Assembly (NCBI RefSeq): GCF_041228105.1
Contig: NZ_CP166097.1
Span: forward strand, 620,001 to 684,000
Direction: 5' to 3'
Length of the DNA stretch: 64,000 nt
Source: Pectobacterium aroidearum
Lineage (GTDB): Bacteria; Pseudomonadota; Gammaproteobacteria; Enterobacterales; Enterobacteriaceae
This document shows positions 48,598-55,430 of the stretch, in pieces. The notes under the pieces are model-generated. The model was not told the origin of the DNA. It ran no database searches and saw only the letters and a program-made list of their open reading frames with translations. Every line of letters begins with the position of its first letter. The stretch's first letter is position 1. A program made the position numbers and the translations under genes.

Positions 48598-48627
48598 TTT
48601 AAACAGAAATTAAAAAATCTTTAAAAA

Positions 48628-48659
48628 TGGCGTAAACCCGCCGGGGCTGGCTTACGCCA
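48628..48659 (+). other. Hairpin in the early operon
   Basis: Stem TGGCGTAA / TTACGCCA (8 bp) around a GC-rich 16-nt loop, 20 bp before the next start codon, with no U-run. It may attenuate or process the early transcript; inference only. Confidence 0.4.
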
Positions 48660-48678
48660 AAATCAGGAGAACTGAATT

Positions 48679-48999
48679 ATGTCCGTCTCAATTGATGTTT
48701 CCGTTAAATATACCAGCGGCGCGTATTTCGCAAGGGCAAACGGCAAAACCGCGTCATGCACATACAGTGCTGACGTGGCTGTAAACAGTGTCGGTAAAAA
48801 GCTATTCGGCAATCTGCAAAAGCTGGTTGTTAAGCAAGTAAAGCCAGCTTCTTTTAATGAAAAAGGCCATTTCATTATTTCCCCTGACCCCGCCCAGTCC
48901 TGCCGCGTGTGTGGCTGCACGTTCGATCGCGGGTGTGAATCCGGGTGTTGTTGGGTTGAGGGTGATTTGTGCAGCCGTTGCGCTGTCAGTGGGGCGTGA
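48679..48999 (+). CDS. Early phage protein with Cys-rich zinc-binding C-terminus
   Basis: 106 residues with AGGAG upstream. The N-terminal two thirds are beta-rich (ISVDVSVKYTSGAYF-like start). The C-terminus carries a dense cysteine cluster, CRVCGCTFDRGCESGCCWVE followed by GDLCSRC, a pattern recurring in phage proteins and consistent with one or two zinc sites. Function unknown. It ends just before the next gene. Confidence 0.75.
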   Translation: MSVSIDVSVKYTSGAYFARANGKTASCTYSADVAVNSVGKKLFGNLQKLVVKQVKPASFNEKGHFIISPDPAQSCRVCGCTFDRGCESGCCWVEGDLCSRCAVSGA

Positions 49000-49000
49000 T

Positions 49001-49216
49001 ATGGCGACCGTTAATAGTTGTGAGTATCTGGAGAACGGCGCAAAGCGCCTTTACCGCCTGAGCGATAGCACGCTCGTAAAAGAGCGTCCAGCACTGCCTG
49101 GGAAGTCCCGTTTTGAGTTTTACGATGCACGCGGGAATCGCATTTACAAGCCTGCGACACAAAGGGAAATGAAACAGGCCATTGAACGTCATAAAAAATT
49201 TTGGAGAGTGTCATGA
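49001..49216 (+). CDS. Small early phage protein, unknown
   Basis: 71 residues from ATG 49001, one base after the previous stop. A longer frame exists upstream but would overlap the Cys-rich gene. Sequence: short beta-rich start (YLENGAKRLYRLSDSTLV), then a basic helix ending REMKQAIERHKKFWRVS. Its stop overlaps the next ATG (ATGA). Function unknown. Confidence 0.65.
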   Translation: MATVNSCEYLENGAKRLYRLSDSTLVKERPALPGKSRFEFYDARGNRIYKPATQREMKQAIERHKKFWRVS

Positions 49217-49662
49217 GTAATGTTCGCGCTAATTTGAGTCTGCTGGATGGGTTCATTGCCCATAACCCTGATTTGGGTGATCAGTTTCTGGATATGCTGG
49301 TTAATTGCCGCGACGAGCTGCTGGAGTTGCGCAAGCAAAGCCCTAACCCTGATCAGCAGGCGCTTGGTCATGTCGGTAATCAGGCCGTGGGTTGCTTCAT
49401 CAATCGATATGAGCGTAATGGTGGTAATGAAGTCCTCACACTAACTCTGCGTCACACGCTGGATGGTAACGTTCTGGAACAAGACTTAACGCTGACAAAG
49501 TTGTGTGGCCACTGGCGAGCCATTATCGCCTTAGAGGATTTTCCCGACATGGAAACCCCTGCGGGGGCGCTGTTTAAACTTTCTGACTGGCTGATGCGTT
49601 TAGGTCTAGCCGCGCAAATTGATGCTGCTACAGAACAACGAATGGAGGCGCTGACAGAATGA
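49213..49662 (+). CDS. Early phage protein, unknown
   Basis: 149 residues from ATG 49213, overlapping the previous stop. Acidic, mostly helical N-terminus (LLDGFIAHNPDLGDQFLDML), then RHTLDGNVLEQDLTLTKLCG and a helical C-terminus. No membrane segment or known motif. Coupled to the next gene by a 4-bp overlap. Confidence 0.65.
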   Translation: MSNVRANLSLLDGFIAHNPDLGDQFLDMLVNCRDELLELRKQSPNPDQQALGHVGNQAVGCFINRYERNGGNEVLTLTLRHTLDGNVLEQDLTLTKLCGHWRAIIALEDFPDMETPAGALFKLSDWLMRLGLAAQIDAATEQRMEALTE

Positions 49663-50261
49663 AATCCTATGATAATACTCAACTCAGCAATGCTGAGTTA
49701 GATGGAATACTATCCGGTTCTGTTGAGGGTGTTTACCCAACAACTCACGAAACACTGATGGCCCGTGAGCTTATATCACTTCGTGCACAACTGGCAGAGC
49801 TGGAGAAGCAAGAGCCGGCTGATTTTCGTTGGCGTTATCGCGCAGATAATCATTCAGGTGCCAGCGCGTGGACATATCTAACATGCGACAGGGCTGAGGA
49901 TTTCATTAAGCAGATTACGAAAAAAGATAAGTGTGTTGAGTACGGATATGTATTCTCTCGCCCCGTTCCACCAGCCGCCGTAACGGCAGAACACCAGCGC
50001 GTCATTGGATTGCTAATCGGTGTTTGCGGGGCTGCGTTCGAGCTCGCTGATGATACCTGTCAGCAAGAGGTTGATGGTGAACCGTGCCACGTTGTCCCTG
50101 AGAACTCATTTTCGCGGCTATCCGATTGGCTGGATGAAATCGCGAACACGCTACCAGACCAATATGACGACCTCCCCAGCACGGTGCTTCAATGGGGAGC
50201 GGTTCCCCGTCACGCTTTGCGCTCGTTGCTCCAATCAGCGCAGAAGGACGGTGAGGCATGA
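49659..50261 (+). CDS. Early phage protein, unknown (ead/Ea22-like layout)
   Basis: 200 residues. It has an N-terminal segment with TTHETLMARELISLRAQLAE and then separate modules (FRWRYRADNHSGASAWTYL; RVIGLLIGVCGAAFELADD). This patchwork resembles the variable Ead/Ea22-type early proteins of phages, but the family assignment is tentative. It overlaps neighbours on both sides by 4 bp, so it is part of a tightly packed early operon. Confidence 0.6.
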   Translation: MKSYDNTQLSNAELDGILSGSVEGVYPTTHETLMARELISLRAQLAELEKQEPADFRWRYRADNHSGASAWTYLTCDRAEDFIKQITKKDKCVEYGYVFSRPVPPAAVTAEHQRVIGLLIGVCGAAFELADDTCQQEVDGEPCHVVPENSFSRLSDWLDEIANTLPDQYDDLPSTVLQWGAVPRHALRSLLQSAQKDGEA

Positions 50262-50764
50262 CAAGTACAGCCAAGCGGCAAACAGCGGTGCGTCAGCGCC
50301 GCCAGCCAACCGCCGACAACAGCGGCAATACAATCACTAAAGAGCAATGGACGCAGATAGCTGGAGAGCTTAAAAGCTACTTCTGTCATGTTGAGTTCAA
50401 GTATCAGGAAACGGTGATTACTGTCACGCGTGAGCGAGACGGCGAGAGTAAGACGGTTCTGTCGGTCTATTTCGACGGGGAAATGCGCGGAGGATGGGGG
50501 GATGAAAAAAGTGAGACTTACAACCCTATCACCCGCCTATTTTGGTGTGAAAAGAAACATCGCCTTTACTCAGCGAAGCGAGCAGCGCAAATCGAAAAGG
50601 AATTCGGAAAGCGTGCCGCCAAAAAATATTTCCCTGAACTGCATAAGACGATCAGCTATTGGTCACCGTATTTTACAGCCTCTACAAGCCTAATTCGCCA
50701 GTTCAAAAAAGCCGAGGGGCTAGTCTGGCTGCGTAAACCGGAGGCGGATAGTGACCAACCTTAA
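50258..50764 (+). CDS. Early phage protein, unknown
   Basis: 168 residues with a basic, Gln/Arg-rich N-terminus (RQTAVRQRRQP) and a central beta-rich part (HVEFKYQETVITVTRERDGE). The C-terminus is basic and aromatic (KRAAKKYFPELHKTISYWSP). No known domain recognised. It overlaps the previous gene by 4 bp and the next by 14 bp. Confidence 0.6.
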   Translation: MTSTAKRQTAVRQRRQPTADNSGNTITKEQWTQIAGELKSYFCHVEFKYQETVITVTRERDGESKTVLSVYFDGEMRGGWGDEKSETYNPITRLFWCEKKHRLYSAKRAAQIEKEFGKRAAKKYFPELHKTISYWSPYFTASTSLIRQFKKAEGLVWLRKPEADSDQP

Positions 50765-51152
50765 CCAGAAACAGCAGGCAGCGGCGCGTAAGCGTCGCCA
50801 GCGTGCCAGACAGGCTAACGAGTTCGGGAAAAATCGGCTTGAACTGGTGTTATCCGATAGTGAATTGCAGATGCTGGAGGAGAACTGCAAGCGCCGCAAT
50901 CCGGGGCGGGAGCCGTACAACAAGGCTGATTATGTCTCTCTGCTGATACTGTGCGATAACGAGCGCTTAGCGCGACAGGAGGCCGCGCTGGGAACTTGTG
51001 AACGTTGTAATGAAAAACTGCCTGCGGGCTGTGGTGGTTTGTTTTGCGGTGAGTCTGCGTGCTGGTTTATGCGAGATTCCCGTCAGTTGAATTTAACTGA
51101 TGTGACCGGTCACGCTCAATTGAGTGATGAACATGGGGAGCAACAGCTATGA
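50751..51152 (+). CDS. Early phage protein with zinc-finger-like Cys cluster
   Basis: 133 residues from GTG 50751. The N-terminus is very basic (QKQQAAARKRRQRARQANEF), then a ribbon-helix-helix-like stretch (RLELVLSDSELQMLEENCKR) and a Cys cluster CERCNEKLPAGCGGLFCGES that could bind zinc. This suggests a nucleic-acid-binding regulator, which is inference. It overlaps the GemA gene by 4 bp. Confidence 0.65.
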   Translation: MTNLNQKQQAAARKRRQRARQANEFGKNRLELVLSDSELQMLEENCKRRNPGREPYNKADYVSLLILCDNERLARQEAALGTCERCNEKLPAGCGGLFCGESACWFMRDSRQLNLTDVTGHAQLSDEHGEQQL

Positions 51153-51562
51153 ACATTCAGCAGCGCCGCATGATTGGCGCGATAAAAGCTGGTCAATCCG
51201 CGCTGGGCTGGGACGATGAGACTTATCGCAGTGTACTAGCTCGGCTAACGGGCAAGTCCTCATCGACCCTTTGCTCCATCACAGAACTTGAGAAAGTGAA
51301 GGAGTATATGCACCAGCAGGGCTGGCCGCGCAAAGCGAAAAAGCACGGTCGTAAACCCAGCGTTCCTGCCAGCAAGAAAACTGTACTCGGCAAGATTGAA
51401 GCGCTGTTAGCCGATGCCTCGCGCCCGTGGCAGTATGCGGAGACTATGGCGCAGAACATGTTTGGTGTACGATATATTGACTGGCTGGATATACAGCAAT
51501 TAACCAAACTCATGCAAGCGTTGATCATCGACGCTAAACGTCGCAAAAAAGCCGAGGAATAA
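51149..51562 (+). CDS. GemA-like regulatory protein (DUF1018)
   Basis: 137 residues of the phage Mu gp16/GemA family. The characteristic N-terminus (RRMIGAIKAGQSALGWDDET) and block YRSVLARLTGKSSSTLCSIT, followed by MHQQGWP, are clear. GemA in Mu modulates host gene expression and DNA supercoiling. As in Mu, it immediately precedes the mor gene (1-bp gap). Confidence 0.9.
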   Translation: MNIQQRRMIGAIKAGQSALGWDDETYRSVLARLTGKSSSTLCSITELEKVKEYMHQQGWPRKAKKHGRKPSVPASKKTVLGKIEALLADASRPWQYAETMAQNMFGVRYIDWLDIQQLTKLMQALIIDAKRRKKAEE

Positions 51563-51563
51563 T

Positions 51564-51998
51564 ATGGAACTGGAGCGTGTCGCAGGGCTGCTGCCCGAAG
51601 TCGTTTTGCAAATCGCTGATTTGATCGGTTTTCCTGCGACCGCTCGGTTATTGGATAAATTCGGCGGCACAACGTTCCCAATCGGTAAAGGGCTACGTGC
51701 CCTGGGCGCACGTCGCGCAGAGCTGCTGCGCGAAACAATTGGCCCTGATAATGCTGCGCAGTTGGTTAAAGTTTTTGGGGGGAGTACGCTGTATTTACCG
51801 CGCTGTGACCGCGCCTTACGTGAATTACGCAATCAGCGCTTTCTCTCTGAATTCGCTGCGCTGCGCGAGAGCGGCACATCGGGTAACATGGCAATGATGC
51901 AACTGTGCCCCGTTTATGGATTCTCTGACCGGTTCGCGTGGGAGCTGGTTCGCGAGAGCAAAAACGCAGTAACGCATTCACAGCAAAGTCTTTTCTAA
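51564..51998 (+). CDS. Mor-family middle/late transcription activator
   Basis: 144 residues of the Mor/C family. N-terminal dimerisation region (LLPEVVLQIADLIGFPATARLLDKFGG), the conserved GGSTLYLPRCDRALRELRNQ and a C-terminal helix-turn-helix (MMQLCPVYGFSDRFAWELVRES). In Mu, Mor activates the middle promoter and its relative C activates late promoters. Only this one member is seen here, so it may drive the late promoters directly. A 23-bp repeat before the lysis and head clusters is a candidate target. Confidence 0.9.
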   Translation: MELERVAGLLPEVVLQIADLIGFPATARLLDKFGGTTFPIGKGLRALGARRAELLRETIGPDNAAQLVKVFGGSTLYLPRCDRALRELRNQRFLSEFAALRESGTSGNMAMMQLCPVYGFSDRFAWELVRESKNAVTHSQQSLF

Positions 51999-52008
51999 GG
52001 AAGGTAGA

Positions 52009-52455
52009 ATGAAACTTAAGACCCTAAGTGCAATCATTTTTTGTGGGATTGCTTTTAGTTCTTCTGCTTTGGCTAACTACAAGCCGGAAGGTAATGAAAG
52101 CGCCGCAATCGCAGAAGCTGTTAAAGATGGTTATCAGGTGCAGCGGAATCTTGCTTTTAACTACAGTACGGGGAGAGGTAATCAAGGCGGTGCTGATTAC
52201 ATACCTAAAGATAGCGTTAAGGCTTGCGCTTGGCGGAAAATCTTACTTGTTTCAAACCCAGAGAAGATAGATAACTCTGACCCAATGAATGAGCGCCATG
52301 ATTGCGGTAAGCTTAGCTTTAAGCAGGATGAGGATGTGTGGCGTGTAGTACACAAGTATTTACCGTTGATTAACAATGCAAAATCAAAAGGTGAGTACAT
52401 GGTTGTAAAAGAGAATGACGAGCCGGTCGAATTACAAATCATTGATGTTCAATAA
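52009..52455 (+). CDS. Secreted protein of unknown function in the prophage (moron-like)
   Basis: 148 residues with a clear signal peptide (LKTLSAIIFCGIAFSSSALA), so it should be exported. The mature part is small and polar and contains YIPKDSVKACAWRKILLVSN, which resembles one degenerate Sel1-like repeat, and two cysteines that could pair (C of KACAW and of HDCGK). It has a strong ribosome site (AAGGAAGG) and is more AT-rich than the flanking phage genes. It lies between mor and the lysis genes, where a structural gene is not expected. Likely a host-benefit or exclusion gene; function unknown. Confidence 0.7.
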   Translation: MKLKTLSAIIFCGIAFSSSALANYKPEGNESAAIAEAVKDGYQVQRNLAFNYSTGRGNQGGADYIPKDSVKACAWRKILLVSNPEKIDNSDPMNERHDCGKLSFKQDEDVWRVVHKYLPLINNAKSKGEYMVVKENDEPVELQIIDVQ

Positions 52456-52457
52456 AC

Positions 52458-52480
52458 CCACTGAACCCCTTCCTCTTATT
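52458..52480 (+). promoter_or_regulatory. Candidate late promoter element 1 (lysis cluster)
   Basis: Exact 23-bp match to 60821-60843 (core CTGAACCCCTTCCTCTTATT). It is followed after 10 bp by CATAAT, a -10-like hexamer, and precedes the holin gene. Position matches Mu Plys. Confidence 0.65.
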
Positions 52481-52505
52481 AGCCTCCCCGCATAATTGAA
52501 TACTG

Positions 52506-52529
52506 ACCACCTCTTTCAATCGAGGTGGT
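52506..52529 (+). promoter_or_regulatory. Hairpin masking the holin ribosome-binding site
   Basis: Perfect 8-bp stem ACCACCTC (52506-52513) / GAGGTGGT (52522-52529) with an 8-nt loop. The 3' arm contains the Shine-Dalgarno AGGTGG, 4 nt before the ATG at 52533. Pairing would delay holin translation. Confidence 0.6.
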
Positions 52530-52532
52530 TTC

Positions 52533-52886
52533 ATGAACATTTTCAATAACAAAATCTTTCGCATTGCCCGTTTTAAACGCCTGCTTGGTTGGCAGTTGAC
52601 GGCTATTCTGCTGTTGGTGCTCATCGGCCTGGTATCACCGCAGCAGCTTCCCGTTGTCATTTACAAAATCTCACTCATCACGTTAGCGGCCGTGCTGGGC
52701 TACTGGCTTGACCGTTCTCTGTTCCCGAAAGCGGGGCTGGCGCAATATCTTGAACACAAGCCTGATCTGATGAAAACCGGTATCTATCCCGTTAAATCAG
52801 GTTGTGAGCGTGTATTTGCCGCCGCACTGATACGCCGCGCAATTATCGTGGCTGCTGTCTGCCTGGCCGTGGCGATGGGGCTGTAA
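52533..52886 (+). CDS. Putative phage holin
   Basis: 117 residues with two or three membrane helices: LTAILLLVLIGLVSP, VIYKISLITLAAVLGYWLD and RRAIIVAAVCLAVAMGL at the C-terminus. Size, topology and position before the endolysin gene fit the putative holin family of Mu-like phages. It forms the pore that triggers lysis. Its ribosome site is inside a hairpin. Two base pairs separate it from the next gene. Confidence 0.82.
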   Translation: MNIFNNKIFRIARFKRLLGWQLTAILLLVLIGLVSPQQLPVVIYKISLITLAAVLGYWLDRSLFPKAGLAQYLEHKPDLMKTGIYPVKSGCERVFAAALIRRAIIVAAVCLAVAMGL

Positions 52887-52888
52887 CT

Positions 52889-53617
52889 ATGGACTGGCCG
52901 CAAATTACCTGGATTGTGATTGCCTCGCTGGGACTGGGCGTTGAGCTATCGAAGCATGGACAGCCGCGTACAGGCACGCGTAATGCTTGGGTGCAGTTGT
53001 TCGCCACGTTGTTCGCTGCATGGCTGCTTTGGTCTGGCGGTTTTTTCGGCCACGCTTACGCCGCACAGCCTCCCGCTGCCGCTCAACAGTACCGTAGCGA
53101 TGTGATCCGCAACGCCAGGCTAGATTGGGGTATCAATGCCCCCATTGCAGACTTTGCCGCGCAGTTGCACCAGGAAAGCGGCTGGAATCCACGGGCTGTC
53201 TCGCCCGTAGGCGCACAGGGGCTGGCGCAGTTTATGCCAGCCACCGCTGAGTGGTTTAGCCGCATCCTGCCTGAACTACGCACAAACCAACCGTTTAATC
53301 CCGCCTGGGCTATTCGTGCATTGACGAGCTATGACCGTTGGCTGTGGGAGCGCGTTAGCGCCCGTAACGACTGCGAACGCATGGCAATGACCTTATCGTC
53401 CTACAACGGCGGATTGGGCTGGGTGCAACGCGATCAGCGTCTTGCAACACAGCGCGGGTTAGACAGCCTACGTTGGTTCGATCACGTCGAAACCGTCAAT
53501 GCGGGGCGCAGTGCCGCCAACTGGCGCGAGAACCGACACTATCCCGACCGTATTTTGCATCAACTGTCTCCGCGCTATGTGACATGGGGAGGCCGTAGCT
53601 GTGCTGAAACTATTTAG
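52889..53617 (+). CDS. Membrane-anchored lytic transglycosylase (endolysin)
   Basis: 242 residues. The N-terminal ~60 residues carry two hydrophobic helices (ITWIVIASLGLGVEL; LFATLFAAWLLWSGGFFG) and end AYAAQP, a possible signal-arrest-release or cleavage site. The rest is an SLT-type domain with the catalytic Glu in AQLHQESGWNPRAVSP, then GAQGLAQFMPATAEWF and LSSYNGGLGW. It cleaves peptidoglycan at lysis. Its 3' end overlaps the Rz gene by 17 bp. Confidence 0.88.
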   Translation: MDWPQITWIVIASLGLGVELSKHGQPRTGTRNAWVQLFATLFAAWLLWSGGFFGHAYAAQPPAAAQQYRSDVIRNARLDWGINAPIADFAAQLHQESGWNPRAVSPVGAQGLAQFMPATAEWFSRILPELRTNQPFNPAWAIRALTSYDRWLWERVSARNDCERMAMTLSSYNGGLGWVQRDQRLATQRGLDSLRWFDHVETVNAGRSAANWRENRHYPDRILHQLSPRYVTWGGRSCAETI

Positions 53618-54209
53618 AGCCTATTGGCCGCACATCCTGATCATCGCCGCTGTTGCAGCGTTCGGCTACAACATCGGCCACATCATGGGCAAGAACGCAA
53701 GGCAAACCGAGCTACAAACAACCATCACCTACTTATCAGCAGATAACCGGCTGAAAAACGGGCAAATCAAGGTTTACGAAAATGATAAGCGCATCGCAGC
53801 AGAACAGCATGTCGCCGCGTTGCAAAAAGCGATAGCCGATGCAGACGCCCAACGCCAGCGTGCGGATCAACTGGCGGCTGAGCTGCTGCAAGTCAAAGCC
53901 GAACTCAGCAAAACCAAAACCCAGCTAAAAAGGAAAATTCCCGATGCTATTAAAACGGATGGCGCTACTTTTACCGGTATTGGCCCTGACAGCCTGCGGC
54001 TCTACCGCGCCAGTCTTGGCTACCCCGCTGATGATTTGCCCCAAGCCTCCGGCGGAGCTGCTGTATATCCCGCCGATGCCCTCGGCACCCGTCGCGGACT
54101 TTCCCCAGCCGGACTCCTTGAACACAGTGCCGATTACGGCGAGTGGTGCCTGATTCTGCGCGAGAACATGACGAAGCTGAATCAGTTTTACACGGAGCGC
54201 AACAAATGA
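53601..54209 (+). CDS. Rz-like inner-membrane spanin
   Basis: 202 residues: an N-terminal membrane helix (HILIIAAVAAFGYNIGHIMG), then a long periplasmic coiled coil (AEQHVAALQKAIADADAQRQ and onward to ~110) and a variable C-terminus ending LRENMTKLNQFYTERNK. This is the i-spanin layout. An o-spanin frame is embedded in its 3' half. Together they should join the inner and outer membranes at lysis. The start is inside the end of the endolysin gene. Confidence 0.85.
   Translation: MLKLFRAYWPHILIIAAVAAFGYNIGHIMGKNARQTELQTTITYLSADNRLKNGQIKVYENDKRIAAEQHVAALQKAIADADAQRQRADQLAAELLQVKAELSKTKTQLKRKIPDAIKTDGATFTGIGPDSLRLYRASLGYPADDLPQASGGAAVYPADALGTRRGLSPAGLLEHSADYGEWCLILRENMTKLNQFYTERNK
53944..54153 (+). 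CDS. Rz1-like outer-membrane lipoprotein spanin, embedded in Rz
   Basis: 69 residues in the +1 frame relative to Rz, wholly inside it. MLLKRMALLLPVLALTACGS is a lipoprotein signal with lipobox LTAC, and the mature part is short and Pro-rich (PLMICPKPPAELLYIPPMPS), the hallmark of Rz1. Such nested Rz/Rz1 pairs are well known in lambdoid and Mu-like phages. An A/G-rich AAAAGGAAAATTCCCG ribosome site precedes the ATG. Confidence 0.88.
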   Translation: MLLKRMALLLPVLALTACGSTAPVLATPLMICPKPPAELLYIPPMPSAPVADFPQPDSLNTVPITASGA

Positions 54210-54448
54210 GTATGGAGTGGGTGCTGGGTGTGGCGATGACGTTAGTTTCAGCGCTCGGCGGTCTGTTTATTCGTTCGATGCAAAAAGACATCATGGATTT
54301 AGAAACCGCAGTGGAGCGCATCAAAAACGATTACCAGCGTCGCGAAGACGCACGACGCGATCAAGATTCCGTGATGGATGCCCTGCGTGATTTGAAAAAA
54401 ACGATTGAACGTATCGATAACAAACTGGACAGGAAGGCAGATAAATGA
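54206..54448 (+). CDS. Small membrane/coiled-coil phage protein
   Basis: 80 residues from ATG 54206, overlapping the Rz stop (ATGA). One N-terminal helix (EWVLGVAMTLVSALGGLFIR) is followed by a charged coiled coil (DLETAVERIKNDYQRREDAR). Proteins of this kind occur between spanin and terminase genes in Mu-like phages (gp25 position); function unknown. Confidence 0.75.
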   Translation: MSMEWVLGVAMTLVSALGGLFIRSMQKDIMDLETAVERIKNDYQRREDARRDQDSVMDALRDLKKTIERIDNKLDRKADK

Positions 54449-54735
54449 AGGCAAGGCAAAAACGGCGCGTTCGTCGCGTGGCAGCTGTATCCAGCGCGGA
54501 CTCTGTAGCGCTGGCTGGCATTAAGAAGCGGCTCGATGCGTTGCAGGTTCCGACTGTGCAACTTGGCGGGCTGGATGAGATTTCAGTGCAACTGAATCGT
54601 ATTGAAAAACGCATGGACAGCATCGAGGCCGCCGCCGTTCGCCAGGGCGCAATCGCGGGCGGTGTCGCCGGTGCGGTAACAGGTGGCCTGGTCACCACGG
54701 CAATTATGCTCATCAAAGCAAGGCTGGGGTACTAA
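54445..54735 (+). CDS. Small phage membrane protein (gp26 position)
   Basis: 96 residues. Basic N-terminus (KARQKRRVRRVAA), a helical middle (QLNRIEKRMDSIEAAAVRQ) and a C-terminal Gly/Ala-rich membrane helix (GAIAGGVAGAVTGGLVTTAI). It overlaps the previous gene by 4 bp and shares one base with the next start. Function unknown. Confidence 0.75.
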   Translation: MKARQKRRVRRVAAVSSADSVALAGIKKRLDALQVPTVQLGGLDEISVQLNRIEKRMDSIEAAAVRQGAIAGGVAGAVTGGLVTTAIMLIKARLGY

Positions 54736-55235
54736 TGGCGCATCCGCAGGAGGTACGCGACAAGCTACGCCGCGCCTACATTTTCGGGCAGATGTCGCTT
54801 GAGATTGCGTCTGCGCAGGCTGGTGTAGCCTTTGCGACCGCACGGCGCTGGAAGAAAGACGCGCAGGACGCGGGTGATGATTGGGACAAGCTGCGTGCCG
54901 CGCATGTTATCGCCGGTGGCGGTCTTGAAGATATCGGCCGCGCCGTGCTCACAGGCCTGGTTACTCAGTATCAAACCGCGTTGGAGTCGCTAAACGGCAC
55001 TGCGGAAATTCCACCGCGTGAACGCGTCGAACTGCTGGCGAGCCTGGCTGATGCTTTTAATAAGGCCACGTCGGCCAGCAAGAAAATCCTTCCAGAGACT
55101 AGTGAGCTATCTGTCGCGCTGGAGGTAATTCAACTGCTTTCGACATTCATCCGTGAGCGGCATTCAAAACACCTGGAAGCGTTCGTCAGCATTCTTGATG
55201 GATTCGGGGAAGAAGTGGAGAAGCGTTATGGCTGA
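54735..55235 (+). CDS. Small terminase subunit-like protein (DUF1804, gp27)
   Basis: 166 residues. The N-terminal HTH (EVRDKLRRAYIFGQMSLEIA, then ASAQAGVAFATARRWKKDAQ) fits DNA recognition, and the helical remainder is typical of DUF1804, the gp27 position of Mu-like phages. It probably recognises the phage end and feeds the large terminase. It overlaps the following small frame by 8 bp. Confidence 0.85.
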   Translation: MAHPQEVRDKLRRAYIFGQMSLEIASAQAGVAFATARRWKKDAQDAGDDWDKLRAAHVIAGGGLEDIGRAVLTGLVTQYQTALESLNGTAEIPPRERVELLASLADAFNKATSASKKILPETSELSVALEVIQLLSTFIRERHSKHLEAFVSILDGFGEEVEKRYG

Positions 55236-55430
55236 CAAATTAATCCGCATTAACAATGAAAACGCCGTAATGGCAAGTCAGATAACCCGTATAGAACGGG
55301 GCTGCTACGGCGATGTTTTCGTCTGGGCCGATGGGGTAAACACACTCTGCTACCGGGCTACGGCGAAGCCGACTATCAGGCCGAGACGCGCATTATCAAT
55401 GAGATTAACGCGGCGTTAAGCGGGGATTAA
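55228..55430 (+). pseudogene. Small phage gene with apparent frameshift
   Basis: Begins ATG 55228 (MADKLIRINNENAVMASQIT). In the starting frame it ends at 55419 with an Arg-rich tail that looks like out-of-frame reading. A second frame resumes at 55347-55349 and reads LLPGYGEADYQAETRIINEI then NAALSGD, stopping at 55428-55430 exactly against the terminase GTG. A 2-base excess in CTCTG at 55345-55349, or a -1 shift there, would join them. Probably a damaged gene; a sequencing error or a programmed shift are alternatives. Function unknown. Confidence 0.65.

Noticed and set aside
48857..49000. Upstream extension of the 71-residue phage gene at 49001
   Set aside because: It would overlap the Cys-rich gene almost entirely, and the region reads as an out-of-frame shadow of that gene.
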